The notes under the pieces are model-generated. The model did no database searches, was not told the origin of the DNA, and saw only the letters and a program-made list of their open reading frames with translations. A stretch of DNA of 64,000 bases from the IMG/VR virus record IMGVR_UViG_3300022841_000014, positions 1 through 64,000 of that record. The stretch is one strand, 5' to 3'. Each line of letters starts with the position of its first letter. Position 1 is the stretch's first letter. The position numbers and the translations under genes are program-made. Positions 7,504 through 16,960 of the stretch are shown here, in pieces. The stretch is from a virus.

Positions 7504-8091
7504 ATGAAATTATGAGATATAGAAAATTTATCATTTAATTTTAAAGACATTAAGTTACTTGATATAAATATTAATCAATTAATGTGTATTATAAAAATAT
7601 ATTTAAGCTCAAATAAAATTTATTTTGATTATGACATGAACAAAGCTTACATTAATGACCTTATTGAAAAACAGTATTTAATATCTGATTCAAAAGGATT
7701 GTATCTTAGAGATAAAGGTAAGAAAGTTATTAAAGTATTTGTCAAAATAAAAGAAGATAGTAGAAAAGAAGAAGAATTAGATAATCAATTAAAAACATAT
7801 AGATCTTTATTTAAAGATATAAAAGTTGGTTCAATGGGTTCAGGTCTTTCTACTAGAAAAAAATTACAAAGGTTTATGGATTCAAATCCAGACGTAACTT
7901 TTGATGAATTAATAAATGCAACTGAAATGTATATTGAAAATTTCAATGGTAATTTTAAATTCATACAAAGAGCAGATTATTTTATATACAAACAGAATTA
8001 CAAAGGAGAAGAAACTTCTAATTTGGAAATATGGGTAGAGCAATCTAAAAAAGAACCAGAAAATTCAGATTGGACAACAGAATTAAAATAA
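7504..8091 (+). CDS. hypothetical protein with TGA-Trp at codon 4
   Basis: With TGA read as Trp the gene starts at the ATG at 7504 and codes 195 aa; read normally, it would be cut after three residues. The middle has a Lys/Glu-rich linker, and the C-terminal 90 residues (STRKKLQRFMDSNP through ADYFIYKQ) look like a small helical domain of the kind found in replisome organiser or DnaD-like proteins. That similarity is weak. Its place between PolB and the DnaB-like helicase supports a replication accessory role. Confidence 0.6.
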
Positions 8092-8101
8092 TTACAAAAA
8101 A

Positions 8102-8275
8102 ATGAGTACAAAATGGAAAGTTTCAATTAACGGAGAATTAAATACAATTGGTTCAGAAGAAATTAATGAAAAAGATCAATTTATTGATATTAGAAAAAAA
8201 GTTCATAAAAAAATGAACATTAATAAAAAAACATTGGTAAGACCAGAAATATACATTATTAATAAAATAAAATAG
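8102..8275 (+). CDS. hypothetical protein, 57 aa
   Basis: A short Lys-rich protein starting MSTKWKVSING and ending in TAG, one of the few TAG stops here. That shows TAG is still a stop in this genome. It is tightly packed between neighbours (10 nt and 6 nt), which supports it as a real gene. No domain is recognised. Confidence 0.5.
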   Translation: MSTKWKVSINGELNTIGSEEINEKDQFIDIRKKVHKKMNINKKTLVRPEIYIINKIK

Positions 8276-8281
8276 CATAAA

Positions 8282-9124
8282 ATGCAAACTAAAAAACAAA
8301 TTAAAGAATTACCAGAACAAATTAATTGTCGAACTTTTAAACATAGTATTACTTATCCTGTTATTATAACAGAAAAAGACAAATTAAGAAATTCTGTTTG
8401 CTGGGATGGTTTATTTTTTAGATCACAAGATAAAAATTTAAATTCTTATTCATGTTACATTAAATTAATAAATGGACAAGTTAATTATAATTTAGAAGAT
8501 TTTGTAATATTAAAAAATTTACTTGATCGTTTAAAAGATATATGTTCTTATTCTAAAACAGTAGATGAAGATGGTTTTATTGAAATTACAACTAAAACTA
8601 TAGCTCAAAGAATATTAGTTTTAAGAACAATAAGATGTTTATATGGAGCTACTGGTAGAAAATTTATTCAAGATGCTATGGATTATAGTAGTTCAAAAAG
8701 AAAAAATTTCATATATTGTTTGTTTTTTATAAGCAGGTATAATTCAATATTAAATATGTGTAGACCTGAATTGTTAATTAATGGTAAAGTTCATTCTAGA
8801 TCTTTTTTTCCTGATTCAAGAGGGTATGAAACGTATTATAATATTAAATCAAAAGTTCTTAAGTTATCAAGAATTTGGTTTTACAGAGGTAATACTAAAA
8901 AAGAAATTTTAAAAATTTTATCTGTTAATACAAATATATATCATGTAGATACTAAAAATAGTATTTCTCATTTTTCATTATTAGAATATGAAGTAGCACA
9001 AAAAAATAATTCAATTTTTTTTGCTCTTAATAAAGAATTTTGGGAAATTAAAAAGTATGATATTGCAGCTTTTGAAAAAATATATCAAAAAGATAGAAAA
9101 GAATCAATAAAACTTAAAAATTAA
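8282..9124 (+). CDS. hypothetical protein, 280 aa
   Basis: A soluble Lys/Ile-rich protein with no motif I recognise. It has a beta-rich N-terminus (to about residue 80) and a helical, basic C-terminal two thirds with Cys scattered rather than paired. All Trp codons are TGG. It sits in the replication block, 6 nt after the preceding gene and 4 nt before the next, so it is probably co-transcribed with the helicase region. Confidence 0.55.
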   Translation: MQTKKQIKELPEQINCRTFKHSITYPVIITEKDKLRNSVCWDGLFFRSQDKNLNSYSCYIKLINGQVNYNLEDFVILKNLLDRLKDICSYSKTVDEDGFIEITTKTIAQRILVLRTIRCLYGATGRKFIQDAMDYSSSKRKNFIYCLFFISRYNSILNMCRPELLINGKVHSRSFFPDSRGYETYYNIKSKVLKLSRIWFYRGNTKKEILKILSVNTNIYHVDTKNSISHFSLLEYEVAQKNNSIFFALNKEFWEIKKYDIAAFEKIYQKDRKESIKLKN

Positions 9125-9128
9125 AAAA

Positions 9129-9830
9129 ATGTCAAAATTAGTAAAATGCGTAAGAGAAAACAATTATAATCTTACATTAAACAAAGAATACGAAGCAACA
9201 GTTGATGTTAATAACGGAAACCGTTATAATTTAATAAATGATCGTAATATTGTAGGTAGATATGGTACAAACATATTTGAAGATGTAATAGAAGAAGTGA
9301 TTCCAGTAGCACCGCCTGCACCTGTTAAAAATACAATTGAACATATTTTACATAATATTAATAATGTTAATGGTTCTTTTGTTGTTGAAATTTTTCAAGG
9401 TCAAACTGCTAATATTCATAAAGGTATATTTAATACACATGCTTGTGATATAAGTTGCGGTTTAACTTCATTTAGTGGAATTACAAATATATATAGAGGA
9501 ATTTCTGACAATGTTGGTGTTTTAGAGTTAACTCAAGCTGAAAAAATTGCTTTAACTAATAGATTATATTTATTAATGTTAACTGAATTTTTAGACACTA
9601 TTACTGTAGGTGGTGCAATAGCATCTACAAATACTAATTGTCAAGGTTTTGAAAATATGGATGAAATTATATCAACTTTTAATGTTAGCTCTTCTAGAAT
9701 GGATAATCCTAATAGTGGTAATGAAATCATTGTTTATGTTTTTAATTTAGAACAAGATTTAGATGAAGAAGATGAAGAAGATTTTGATATGGTTGAAGAA
9801 AATGATGATTTTGAAGATGTACTTGAATAA
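9129..9830 (+). CDS. hypothetical protein with acidic tail, 233 aa
   Basis: Residues 1-50 (KCVRENNYNLTLNKEYEATV onward) look like the small SH3-like beta unit common in phage proteins. A Pro-rich linker (APPAPVK) leads to a central domain with several Cys and Gly, and the last 25 residues are strongly acidic (DEEDEEDFDM region). Acidic tails are typical of DNA mimics and of proteins recruiting replication partners. The gene directly precedes the DnaB-like helicase. Function is otherwise unknown. Confidence 0.55.
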   Translation: MSKLVKCVRENNYNLTLNKEYEATVDVNNGNRYNLINDRNIVGRYGTNIFEDVIEEVIPVAPPAPVKNTIEHILHNINNVNGSFVVEIFQGQTANIHKGIFNTHACDISCGLTSFSGITNIYRGISDNVGVLELTQAEKIALTNRLYLLMLTEFLDTITVGGAIASTNTNCQGFENMDEIISTFNVSSSRMDNPNSGNEIIVYVFNLEQDLDEEDEEDFDMVEENDDFEDVLE

Positions 9831-9860
9831 TTTTAAAAACTTAATTAACAATTAATTTAA

Positions 9861-10991
9861 ATGCAAAAAGAAGAATTAGACAATTATGGTAGATTAAAAA
9901 AACATTTATGAAATAGAAGAGAAAATATAATATCTGGAAAAGCAAATTGTATACCCTTTGGACTACCTCGTTTTGAAGAAGTGGTTCCTGGTATACAACA
10001 AGGTAAAATGACTCTTGTTACAGCTAGTACTAAAGTTGGTAAAACAAAAGTTACAGATAATTTGTATATGTATAATCCTATTAAATGAAAGTTACAAAAT
10101 CCTGAAAGTCCTATTACATTAAAAATAGTGTATTTTACATTAGAAATGTCTGAACGTCAAAAAATGACACAGGCTGCTTGTAATAGGCTTTTTACTACAT
10201 CAAAAGGTAATATAAGAATAGATCCTGTTAAATTACAATCTACTCGTGGTGCTGTTAGTGAAGAAATACTGTTAGAAATAGAAAAACAAAATGAATATTT
10301 TGAATTTTTTAATAAAACTGTAACATTTATAGACAACATTAAACATGCTTACGGTATAATGAGGTATATGGATGATTACGCTAAGGCTAATGGTACTACT
10401 TATTATAAAACAGTTACTTTTAAAGATAATAAAACAGGTGAATCTAAAGATCATGAAGTATTTGATTATTACAAAGCAGATAGACCTGACGAGTATGTTA
10501 TTATAATAGTTGATCACATATCTCTTTTATATCCAAAAAAAGGTAGTACTTTACATCAAGAAATATCAGATCTTTCTTCTAAATATTTTATACAACTTAG
10601 AAATAGATATAATTATAGTCCAGTTATTGTGCAGCAACAATCCGCAGCTTCAGAATCTCTTGATAATATGAAAGCTAACAGGTTAAAACCTAGTTTAGTA
10701 GATATAGCTGATAATAAGTTAACTAGTAGAGATGTAGATTTAGCATTAGGTTTATTTAGTCCTTACAGACATGGTATAAGAAAATATCCTGAAAAAGACG
10801 GCTATAACATTGAAAAATTCAAAGACAATATAAGATTTTTAGAAATTTTAGCATGTAGAGATGGTGGTGGTAACACTGTTTGCCCTTTGTATTTTGATGG
10901 TGCAGTTGATTTTTTTAAAGAATTACCTTTAACTAATGATGAAAAAGGAATAAAATCAGTATATAATATGCTTAACAAAATTAGAGAATAA
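9861..10991 (+). CDS. DnaB-like replicative helicase
   Basis: 376 aa with TGA read as Trp at codons 17 and 76 (9909, 10086). The P-loop is TASTKVGKTK. It is followed by FTLEMSERQ (the RecA-fold motif after strand 2 in DnaB), a Walker B IVDHISLL, and VIVQQQSAA, the glutamine-rich sensor segment. It lacks the DnaB N-terminal domain, as in many phage helicases. The TGA at 10086 lies between the P-loop and the rest of the ATPase core, so decoding it is essential for function. It would unwind the fork ahead of PolB. A leader with TTAACAATTAATTTAA precedes the ATG. Confidence 0.9.
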
Positions 10992-11056
10992 ATAATAAAG
11001 AATGGAATTATGAAGATTATTAAAAATAATTTCAACTATAACAACTAGAGATTGAT

Positions 11057-11449
11057 ATGTTTACAAAAGAATTATTAGGAAAAGTGTTTAATACAACTAG
11101 TATTGAAAATGAAAAAACAACTGAAAGTTTTTTTCAAAATAATGATAATATACTTGAAAAAGGTAGTATAAGACATACTATTACAGAAAATGATGACGAC
11201 GACATTCCAGTTACTATAATAACTAGAGAATACAGTGCTTTTGATGGTAGTCTTAATTACAAAGAACAAGTAACAGTTGCTTCAAGTGTTTTTAATGAAA
11301 GAAAAAAAATGATTGTTGGTGATATGAATATATTATCAAGAGTAAATTATTTAAAAAGACAAATTAGACATTATTCTGAAAAAGAAAGTTATGAAATATG
11401 TCAAGGAATGAAAGTTGAACTTGAAAAACTAGAAGAATTATTAAAATAA
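11057..11449 (+). CDS. hypothetical protein, 130 aa
   Basis: The protein has a low-complexity acidic middle (ENDDDD) and a helical C-terminus with Lys/Glu heptad-like spacing (ILSRVNYLKRQIRHYSEKESYEI), possibly a short coiled coil. It lies between the helicase and thymidylate synthase, 6 nt before the latter. No family recognised. Confidence 0.5.
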   Translation: MFTKELLGKVFNTTSIENEKTTESFFQNNDNILEKGSIRHTITENDDDDIPVTIITREYSAFDGSLNYKEQVTVASSVFNERKKMIVGDMNILSRVNYLKRQIRHYSEKESYEICQGMKVELEKLEELLK

Positions 11450-11455
11450 AAACAA

Positions 11456-12535
11456 ATGGCAAAAATAGATATTGAATATCACAAATTATTGCAAAAAATA
11501 AGAAATGAAGGTTTCAGATATGAAGATCCTAATCGCAAGAATGTATTTAGGTATCAGATACCAAGTTACACGTTGGTACACAATTTTGATGATGGTTTTC
11601 CCGCAATAACTACTAAAAAGTTATATTGGAAAGGAGTTGTTGGAGAATTATTATGGTTTTTACGTGGTGATACTAATATTAAATATCTTGTAGATAATGG
11701 TATTAATATTTGGAATAAAGATGCTTATAACTGGTTAATTAAAAATTATTCTATATCTGAAGGGGAAACTCCAACTATTAAAGAAATATTTAAAAACCCA
11801 GACAGTTGGAATTTAGATTTAGGTAGAGTATATGGTGCTCAATGGAGAAATTGGTTTATTTCAGATAATAATCCAGGAGGTTTAGATCAAATATCCAATC
11901 TTATAAAAGGATTAAAAGAAACACCTATGGGTACAAAGCACATAGTTACAGCTTGGAATCCTGCTGAGTTAGATGATATGGCTTTACCACCTTGTCATTG
12001 GAGTTTTGAAATATTAGTTGAACCTTTAAATTGGTTTGAAAGAACTGGTTTAGTTAAACCTTCTGATCATATTAAACAAAAATTAAATGTAAAAGCTATT
12101 AAAAATGGCAAATGTAGTAAAGAATTAGATATGGAATATTATAATTCTTTAGATACACCTAAATACCAATTTACTTTAAAATGGCATCAACGTTCAGTTG
12201 ATACATTCTTAGGTTTACCTTTTAATATTGCAAGTTATGCATTATTAGCAAAGCTAATTGGTAAAATGACTAATATGATACCTAAAGGTATTATTGGAGA
12301 TTTGTCTAATGTACATATTTATGAAGCACATATAGATGCTGTTAAAGAACAGTTATCTAGAGATGTTAATAAATATAATAATTGTGATTTAACTATTAGT
12401 ACTAAAGCACAAGCTGAATTAATAGATGGATTAAAATATATTAATAATAATAATATAGAAATTAAAGATCTTATGTTATTAGATTACGAATCATACCCAT
12501 CTATAAAAGCAGAAATGCTAGCTTATAACAAATAA
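11456..12535 (+). CDS. thyA: thymidylate synthase
   Basis: Converts dUMP and methylene-tetrahydrofolate to dTMP. Family signatures in order: the N-terminal GELLWFLRGDTN segment, GRVYGAQWR, the active-site Cys in LPPCHW, and QRSVDTFLGLPFNIASYALL. Its 359 aa exceed the usual 264 or so. The extra length is mostly in two inserts, one after the NWLIKNYS region and one of about 45 residues between the active-site Cys and the QRS motif. It fits an AT-rich phage with its own RNR and MazG-like proteins. All Trp codons are TGG. Confidence 0.93.
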   Translation: MAKIDIEYHKLLQKIRNEGFRYEDPNRKNVFRYQIPSYTLVHNFDDGFPAITTKKLYWKGVVGELLWFLRGDTNIKYLVDNGINIWNKDAYNWLIKNYSISEGETPTIKEIFKNPDSWNLDLGRVYGAQWRNWFISDNNPGGLDQISNLIKGLKETPMGTKHIVTAWNPAELDDMALPPCHWSFEILVEPLNWFERTGLVKPSDHIKQKLNVKAIKNGKCSKELDMEYYNSLDTPKYQFTLKWHQRSVDTFLGLPFNIASYALLAKLIGKMTNMIPKGIIGDLSNVHIYEAHIDAVKEQLSRDVNKYNNCDLTISTKAQAELIDGLKYINNNNIEIKDLMLLDYESYPSIKAEMLAYNK

Positions 12536-12536
12536 T

Positions 12537-12653
12537 ATGAAAAAAAATAGATTAACATTTTTAGAAATTATACTTTTAAGTAGTATTCTTATTATAATGT
12601 TTTTAACATCTTTAACAGTTTCTTTTTATATTTGTAAATTAATTTTAGAATAA
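12537..12653 (+). CDS. single-pass membrane micropeptide, 38 aa
   Basis: A basic N-terminus (KKNRL) followed by one hydrophobic helix of about 25 residues. It starts 1 nt after thyA ends, and its stop overlaps the next start (TAATG), which suggests coupled translation. Function unknown. Confidence 0.45.
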   Translation: MKKNRLTFLEIILLSSILIIMFLTSLTVSFYICKLILE

Positions 12654-12787
12654 TGAATCAAAATAAAAATAGCAGTCAATTAAACACTGTAAGAGATACT
12701 TTAAATGAAAAAGTAAGTAAATATTCTATTGTTGGAAACAGTAAAAGAGTATTTTGGAATGCTAAACGTAGATTTAGAACTATTTAA
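12653..12787 (+). CDS. hypothetical small basic protein, 44 aa
   Basis: The start codon shares its first A with the previous stop. The protein is polar and basic, especially at the C-terminus (WNAKRRFRTI), and could bind nucleic acid. It ends just before the first GTCAAC repeat element. Confidence 0.45.
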   Translation: MNQNKNSSQLNTVRDTLNEKVSKYSIVGNSKRVFWNAKRRFRTI

Positions 12788-12791
12788 TTAA

Positions 12792-12814
12792 ATAAGTCAA
12801 CAGTGTCAACTTAA
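12792..12814 (+). promoter_or_regulatory. GTCAAC direct-repeat element, copy 1
   Basis: ATAAGTCAACAGTGTCAACT followed by TAA: two GTCAAC hexamers 9 nt apart, ending 17 nt before the start codon of the Sak4-like ATPase. The same 23-nt element with one change occurs at 13523. A conserved distance to the ATG suggests an operator or leader-RNA site. Confidence 0.65.
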
Positions 12815-12831
12815 CTTATTAATTTAAATAT

Positions 12832-13506
12832 ATGGCACATTTAGTATTTATAGTTGGTGAATCAGGTACTGGTAAATCAACAAGTCTCAGGAAATTAAAT
12901 CCTGATGAAACCGTAATCATTAATACGGATCAAAAAGCACTACCTTTTAGAAAGTACAAAGACGTTTATAATCAAGAAAAAGGAAATTATATGCAGTCTA
13001 GTAATATAAAAGATGTGGTTAAATCACTTTCTGAAGCTAACGCTAATGAAAGCATTAAAACTGTAATTGTAGATACATGGTCTCGTATTATGACAGATTC
13101 TGTCATGAGCAATGAATTTAACAATGCTAAGAATGGTATGCAAGCATGGGCTAACATGGCAAGAAATCAATACAAATTGATTAATTTTGTTAATGATACC
13201 ATGCGTGACGACATTATTGTTTATTTTTTTTGTCATCCAGAAAAAATATATGATGATATGGGAACCTTAAATCAAAGAATTGCAGTTCAAGGTAAGCAAT
13301 TAGCTAAATTAAGCCCTGAAAGCTTTAGTAGTATGGTGTTATTTACAGATGTAAAAAAAGAGCCAGGAAAACCAGCTAGATATTTGTTTAGAACACAAAA
13401 CGATGCTACAGATACTTGCAAGACACCAATGGATATGTTTCAAGAAGAACATGTTGAAAATGATCTTGTAGAAGTAAATAAAGTAATTAGAGACTATTAT
13501 GAGTAA
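12832..13506 (+). CDS. Sak4-like RecA-fold recombination ATPase
   Basis: A 224-aa single-domain P-loop ATPase: Walker A GESGTGKST at residues 8-16, Walker B VIVDTWS, and a later FFCHPE strand like the sensor region. Size and motifs match phage Sak4-type single-strand annealing or recombination ATPases, which act with an SSB. The next gene is an SSB-like protein with the same upstream element, which supports the pair. It may load or anneal single strands during replication-coupled recombination. All Trp codons are TGG. Confidence 0.8.
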   Translation: MAHLVFIVGESGTGKSTSLRKLNPDETVIINTDQKALPFRKYKDVYNQEKGNYMQSSNIKDVVKSLSEANANESIKTVIVDTWSRIMTDSVMSNEFNNAKNGMQAWANMARNQYKLINFVNDTMRDDIIVYFFCHPEKIYDDMGTLNQRIAVQGKQLAKLSPESFSSMVLFTDVKKEPGKPARYLFRTQNDATDTCKTPMDMFQEEHVENDLVEVNKVIRDYYE

Positions 13507-13522
13507 TTATTAGTTTGTATGT

Positions 13523-13545
13523 ATAAGTCAACAATGTCAACTTAA
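13523..13545 (+). promoter_or_regulatory. GTCAAC direct-repeat element, copy 2
   Basis: ATAAGTCAACAATGTCAACT followed by TAA differs from copy 1 at one base. It ends 18 nt before the SSB-like start. Paired use before two partner genes suggests co-regulation. Confidence 0.65.
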
Positions 13546-13563
13546 TTTATATATATAAAAATA

Positions 13564-14175
13564 ATGATTGATTTAAATAGTTTTTCAGACAATGGTTCTG
13601 ATGTAGTAATTTTTAACGAAGGTAATGCAGGTAAAGTAAATAATGTAGCAATTTCTGTTAAGAAAAAAAGTGCAGAAGACAATGCCAATGCACCTGATTA
13701 TAAAATACATTACACACAAGAAAATGGTTCTGATGTAAACGATGGTATTTATTACCCTCAAGATTCAGATAACAACCCAGCTTTTGTATTACAAAGGCTT
13801 GTTACAACGTTACACGCTGTAGATGCAGAATCTATAGGTGTAGCTTTACCAACTCTTCCTAATTACCCAGCAGCTGTAGATTTTCTAATGAAGAAAATTA
13901 ACGAAGCAGGTAAAAAAGGACATAAAGTAAATGTATTTGTTAATTATGGAACACAAGGTTATCCTAAGAGTTTTTTAACTGTTAGAAAAATTAATTTTGT
14001 AGAACCTTTTAACAAAGATGAAAATACAACTAGATTAAAACCAGCTAAAAGCACAGACGCAAATAAGTTAATGTATAATGACTTAATGTCTAGACCTCAG
14101 CCAGATAATGATGACGATGCTTTTGACACAGAGTCTACTGACTCTAAAGACGAAGCTAGTAATGATTTTTTCTAG
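13564..14175 (+). CDS. single-stranded DNA-binding protein-like
   Basis: A 203-aa protein with a beta-rich body and a long acidic, Asp/Ser-rich tail ending in NDFF. That is the arrangement of SSB proteins, whose acidic tip recruits partners. I cannot point to OB-fold residues with certainty, so the call rests on the tail, size and neighbourhood (Sak4-like ATPase before, primase after). It ends in TAG and is followed by a strong terminator. Confidence 0.65.
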   Translation: MIDLNSFSDNGSDVVIFNEGNAGKVNNVAISVKKKSAEDNANAPDYKIHYTQENGSDVNDGIYYPQDSDNNPAFVLQRLVTTLHAVDAESIGVALPTLPNYPAAVDFLMKKINEAGKKGHKVNVFVNYGTQGYPKSFLTVRKINFVEPFNKDENTTRLKPAKSTDANKLMYNDLMSRPQPDNDDDAFDTESTDSKDEASNDFF

Positions 14176-14189
14176 TAGGTCATAAATAT

Positions 14190-14212
14190 AGAGGGGGAAA
14201 CCCCTCTTTTTT
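14190..14212 (+). terminator. rho-independent terminator
   Basis: AGAGGGG-GAAA-CCCCTCT with a six-T run gives a textbook terminator with a GNRA tetraloop. It separates the recombination pair from the primase gene. Confidence 0.9.
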
Positions 14213-14225
14213 ATTAAAAACAAAA

Positions 14226-15263
14226 ATGGTAGATTTAAATAAACACGTATCTAAACCATTAGTAACTAAAGCGGTATTAGATATAGAATTAAAAGACAGT
14301 GAAATATATTGTTTTTACATGAATACTGATAGTATTAACTTAAATTCAGCTATGAGTTCACCTCTAAGAGAAGATCCAACACCATCGTTTGGTTTTTTTT
14401 TAAATAAAAGAGGTAATATTATATATAATGATTTTGTAAATGGAGGTGGTGATTGTTATAAATTCGTAAAAGAATTTTTTGCATATTCACAATGGTATGA
14501 TGTTTACAGTCAAATTGCAATTGATTTTAATTTAGATAAAAAGTACAAATGTAGTAATAATTTATTAAACAATGAAAATAAAAATAAAGTAAAGTATGAC
14601 GCTAACATACAAATACTTAAAAAAAAGAAATGTAAAATATCAGTAAACAAAAGAATTTGGGAAGTTCACGATTTAAATTATTGGAATAAATTTAACATAA
14701 ATAAAGTTATGTTAATAAAATACAGAGTTTTTCCATTAAAATATATTTTTATAAATAATAAACCTATAGCAGCAGATAAAAATGCATATGTTTATATAGA
14801 AAGTAAAGATGGTTTAATAACACATAAGATATATCAACCTTATAGTAAATTTAAATGGATAACAGACAATGATAATTCAGTATGGCAAGGTTGGGAACAA
14901 CTTTCTTTAAATGGTAACATTTTAATCATAACAAAATCACTTAAAGATGTAATGTCTATAAAAAGTACAACAGGTTATGATGCAATAGCTTTACAAAATG
15001 AAAAAGCTAAACCAAAAGATAATATAATTGAACAATTAAAAGGTAGATTTACTAAAATTTTTATATTATTTGATAATGATTATGATAAAAAAGAAAACTG
15101 GGGTCAAATAAACGCCAAAGAAATATCTAGAAATCATATGATTACTAATATAGTAATAAATAAAGAATATAAATCTAAGGATTTTTCTGATTTAGTTAAT
15201 AATCATGGTAAAGATTTAGCAAAAGAAATATTAAATTCTAAAATAAATAAAAAAGATGAGTAA
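14226..15263 (+). CDS. DnaG-type DNA primase
   Basis: 345 aa. The N-terminal part has the CHC2-like layout SPLREDPTPSF, a strand, then NDFVNGGGDCYKFV, but lacks the zinc-binding Cys/His set. The C-terminal part is a toprim domain: ILIITKSLKDVMSI where the Glu-containing motif is expected, and FILFDNDYD carrying the DxD metal ligands. The Glu to Lys/Ser change in the first toprim motif is notable and may reflect how far the family has drifted. It would make RNA primers for PolB at the fork. Its last 8 nt overlap the next gene. Confidence 0.8.
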   Translation: MVDLNKHVSKPLVTKAVLDIELKDSEIYCFYMNTDSINLNSAMSSPLREDPTPSFGFFLNKRGNIIYNDFVNGGGDCYKFVKEFFAYSQWYDVYSQIAIDFNLDKKYKCSNNLLNNENKNKVKYDANIQILKKKKCKISVNKRIWEVHDLNYWNKFNINKVMLIKYRVFPLKYIFINNKPIAADKNAYVYIESKDGLITHKIYQPYSKFKWITDNDNSVWQGWEQLSLNGNILIITKSLKDVMSIKSTTGYDAIALQNEKAKPKDNIIEQLKGRFTKIFILFDNDYDKKENWGQINAKEISRNHMITNIVINKEYKSKDFSDLVNNHGKDLAKEILNSKINKKDE

Positions 15264-15642
15264 AAATATAAACATTAGTGTTTACGGAACATTAAGAACT
15301 GGTTATGGAAATCACAGAGTATTGGGTAATTCAAAATTAATTGGTGCTGGATGGACTAAAAATAAATATAAATTGACAGCAAATGGTATTCCTTTTGTTA
15401 ATCCTAACGAGCAAGTTAGTAAAATTAGAGTAGAAGTTTATTCAGTTACACCTGATCAATTACCTACAGTAGATAGATTAGAAGGTTATGATCCTAGAGA
15501 TCATGAAGGTTCTTGGTATAAAAGAACACCTATTGAAATAACTCTTGATACAGGAGAAGATGTAAAAGCTTCTATTTACTTTGGTGAAAACGAAGGTAAA
15601 ACATTAATTGAATCTGGAGATTATGCCGATTATAGAAACTAA
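15256..15642 (+). CDS. gamma-glutamylcyclotransferase-like (AIG2 fold) protein
   Basis: 128 aa with the family start SVYGTLRTGYGNH, a Gly-rich loop that binds gamma-glutamyl groups, and RLEGY carrying the expected catalytic Glu. Enzymes of this fold release 5-oxoproline from gamma-glutamyl amines or remove gamma-glutamyl groups from amides. It opens a run of peptide and amide chemistry genes, where it could trim or cyclise a gamma-glutamyl product. It overlaps both neighbours by a few nucleotides, so it is part of one operon. Confidence 0.85.
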   Translation: MSKNINISVYGTLRTGYGNHRVLGNSKLIGAGWTKNKYKLTANGIPFVNPNEQVSKIRVEVYSVTPDQLPTVDRLEGYDPRDHEGSWYKRTPIEITLDTGEDVKASIYFGENEGKTLIESGDYADYRN

Positions 15643-16084
15643 ATTAATATATTCTCGTTCTAAAAGAAGAAAATCTGCTAAATCTTATATAATTGATCTT
15701 TTAAAAAATAGACCTAATACTTATAACGATAAAAAATTTACAGAAATTCAATGTCGCAGAAGTAAATATAGAACTATTTATGAAGTTTATTGTATTCTTA
15801 AAACTGAATATACATCTTTAACTTGGAAACGTTATTTAAGTATAGTTTTTAGTTTAGTTGATTGTGAAGAAACAGCTATTAATTTATGGTATTGTTTTCA
15901 TGTATCAGGTATAGTTTTTAATAGTAGTGTGTCAACAGATAAAGATGAAAATTTTCCTTTTTTAAAAAGAATAGGTAGTACATCATGGCATTCAGCGGAA
16001 AGAATTGAACAAACTGGTTTTAAACACAAATTTGCAAATTTAGAAAATTTAAACAAATATTATAAAAAATATAATGAAAAATAA
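15623..16084 (+). CDS. hypothetical protein in amide-ligation cassette, 153 aa
   Basis: I chose the ATG at 15623 (MPIIETKLIY) rather than a TTG at 15608. It overlaps the cyclotransferase-like gene by 20 nt. The N-terminus is basic, the middle has Cys/Trp-rich strands, and residues near HSAERIEQTG look helical. No family is recognised. Tight overlap on both sides (11 nt with the ATP-grasp gene) makes it a fixed member of the cassette, so it may be its target protein or an accessory. Confidence 0.55.
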   Translation: MPIIETKLIYSRSKRRKSAKSYIIDLLKNRPNTYNDKKFTEIQCRRSKYRTIYEVYCILKTEYTSLTWKRYLSIVFSLVDCEETAINLWYCFHVSGIVFNSSVSTDKDENFPFLKRIGSTSWHSAERIEQTGFKHKFANLENLNKYYKKYNEK

Positions 16085-16958
16085 ATATACAAAATTTCGT
16101 CCTGTAATATACAGTAGGCATCCTTCTCACACTAATCTTAGAAGAAATAATAAGACAATTGAATTATTACCATTTCGTTCAGTAGTAAGATTAGGTTCTA
16201 GTACTGAATGTAAAGACACTATTGCAAATGGAGGTGATAGATTAGAATTAAATACTGTTGATGCAATTCGTAATAGTAGTAGTAAACTTCGCATGAAAAA
16301 TTGTTTTCAAAACGCACAACCAAGTGTTAAATCAGCAGATTGGTATAGATGTAGTAATGATAATAATAATTTTTTATTGCAAACAAAAGCTGAAATAATA
16401 ACAGTTTCTTTAGAAGATATGCCATTACCATTAGTTGCTAAATCATTATATGGTAGTAGAGGTCAAGGTAATACTTTACTTAAAACTATTGATGAAATTA
16501 GAAATTATTTACGTTCAGGTGTCAATTTAGAAAATCGCATTTTTGAACGTTATTATAATTACTCAAGAGAATATAGACTTCACGTTGATGCAAATGGATG
16601 TTTTTATACTTGTCGTAAAATGATGAAAAGAGATACTCCTGAAGAAAATAAGTGGTATAGAAATGATGATAATTGTGTATGGATTCTTGAAAATAACGAA
16701 GCTTTTGATAAGCCTAGTAATTGGCAATCTATAATTGATGAATGCGTAAAAGCTCTTAATTCAACAGGTTTAGATTTTGGTGCAATTGATCTTAGAATAC
16801 AAAGTTCTACAGATAGAAATGGTAATATTAATGAAAATCCAGATTTTATTATTGTAGAAATTAATTCTGCTCCATCATTTGGAGATATAACAGAAGAAAC
16901 TTATATTAAACATATACCAGTAATGCTTAAAAATAAATATAAAACTTTAAATAAATAA
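16074..16958 (+). CDS. ATP-grasp ligase, RimK-like
   Basis: 294 aa with ATP-grasp landmarks in order: PLVAKSLYGSRGQG (nucleotide-binding lysine and Gly-rich loop), EYRLHVDANG, FGAIDLRIQ, and VEINSAPSFGD (E-x-N metal ligands). Family members join a carboxyl group to an amine or thiol with ATP, for example adding Glu residues to a protein tail. Substrate cannot be read from the sequence. Beside two glutamine amidotransferases and two amidoligases it most likely forms a peptide or amide bond on a cell-wall, protein or small-molecule substrate. Confidence 0.85.
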   Translation: MKNKYTKFRPVIYSRHPSHTNLRRNNKTIELLPFRSVVRLGSSTECKDTIANGGDRLELNTVDAIRNSSSKLRMKNCFQNAQPSVKSADWYRCSNDNNNFLLQTKAEIITVSLEDMPLPLVAKSLYGSRGQGNTLLKTIDEIRNYLRSGVNLENRIFERYYNYSREYRLHVDANGCFYTCRKMMKRDTPEENKWYRNDDNCVWILENNEAFDKPSNWQSIIDECVKALNSTGLDFGAIDLRIQSSTDRNGNINENPDFIIVEINSAPSFGDITEETYIKHIPVMLKNKYKTLNK

Positions 16959-16960
16959 AA

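Noticed and set aside
11002-11090. Overlapping frame with TGA read as Trp before the 130-aa gene
   Set aside because: Low complexity and overlap with a better frame. No sign of conservation.
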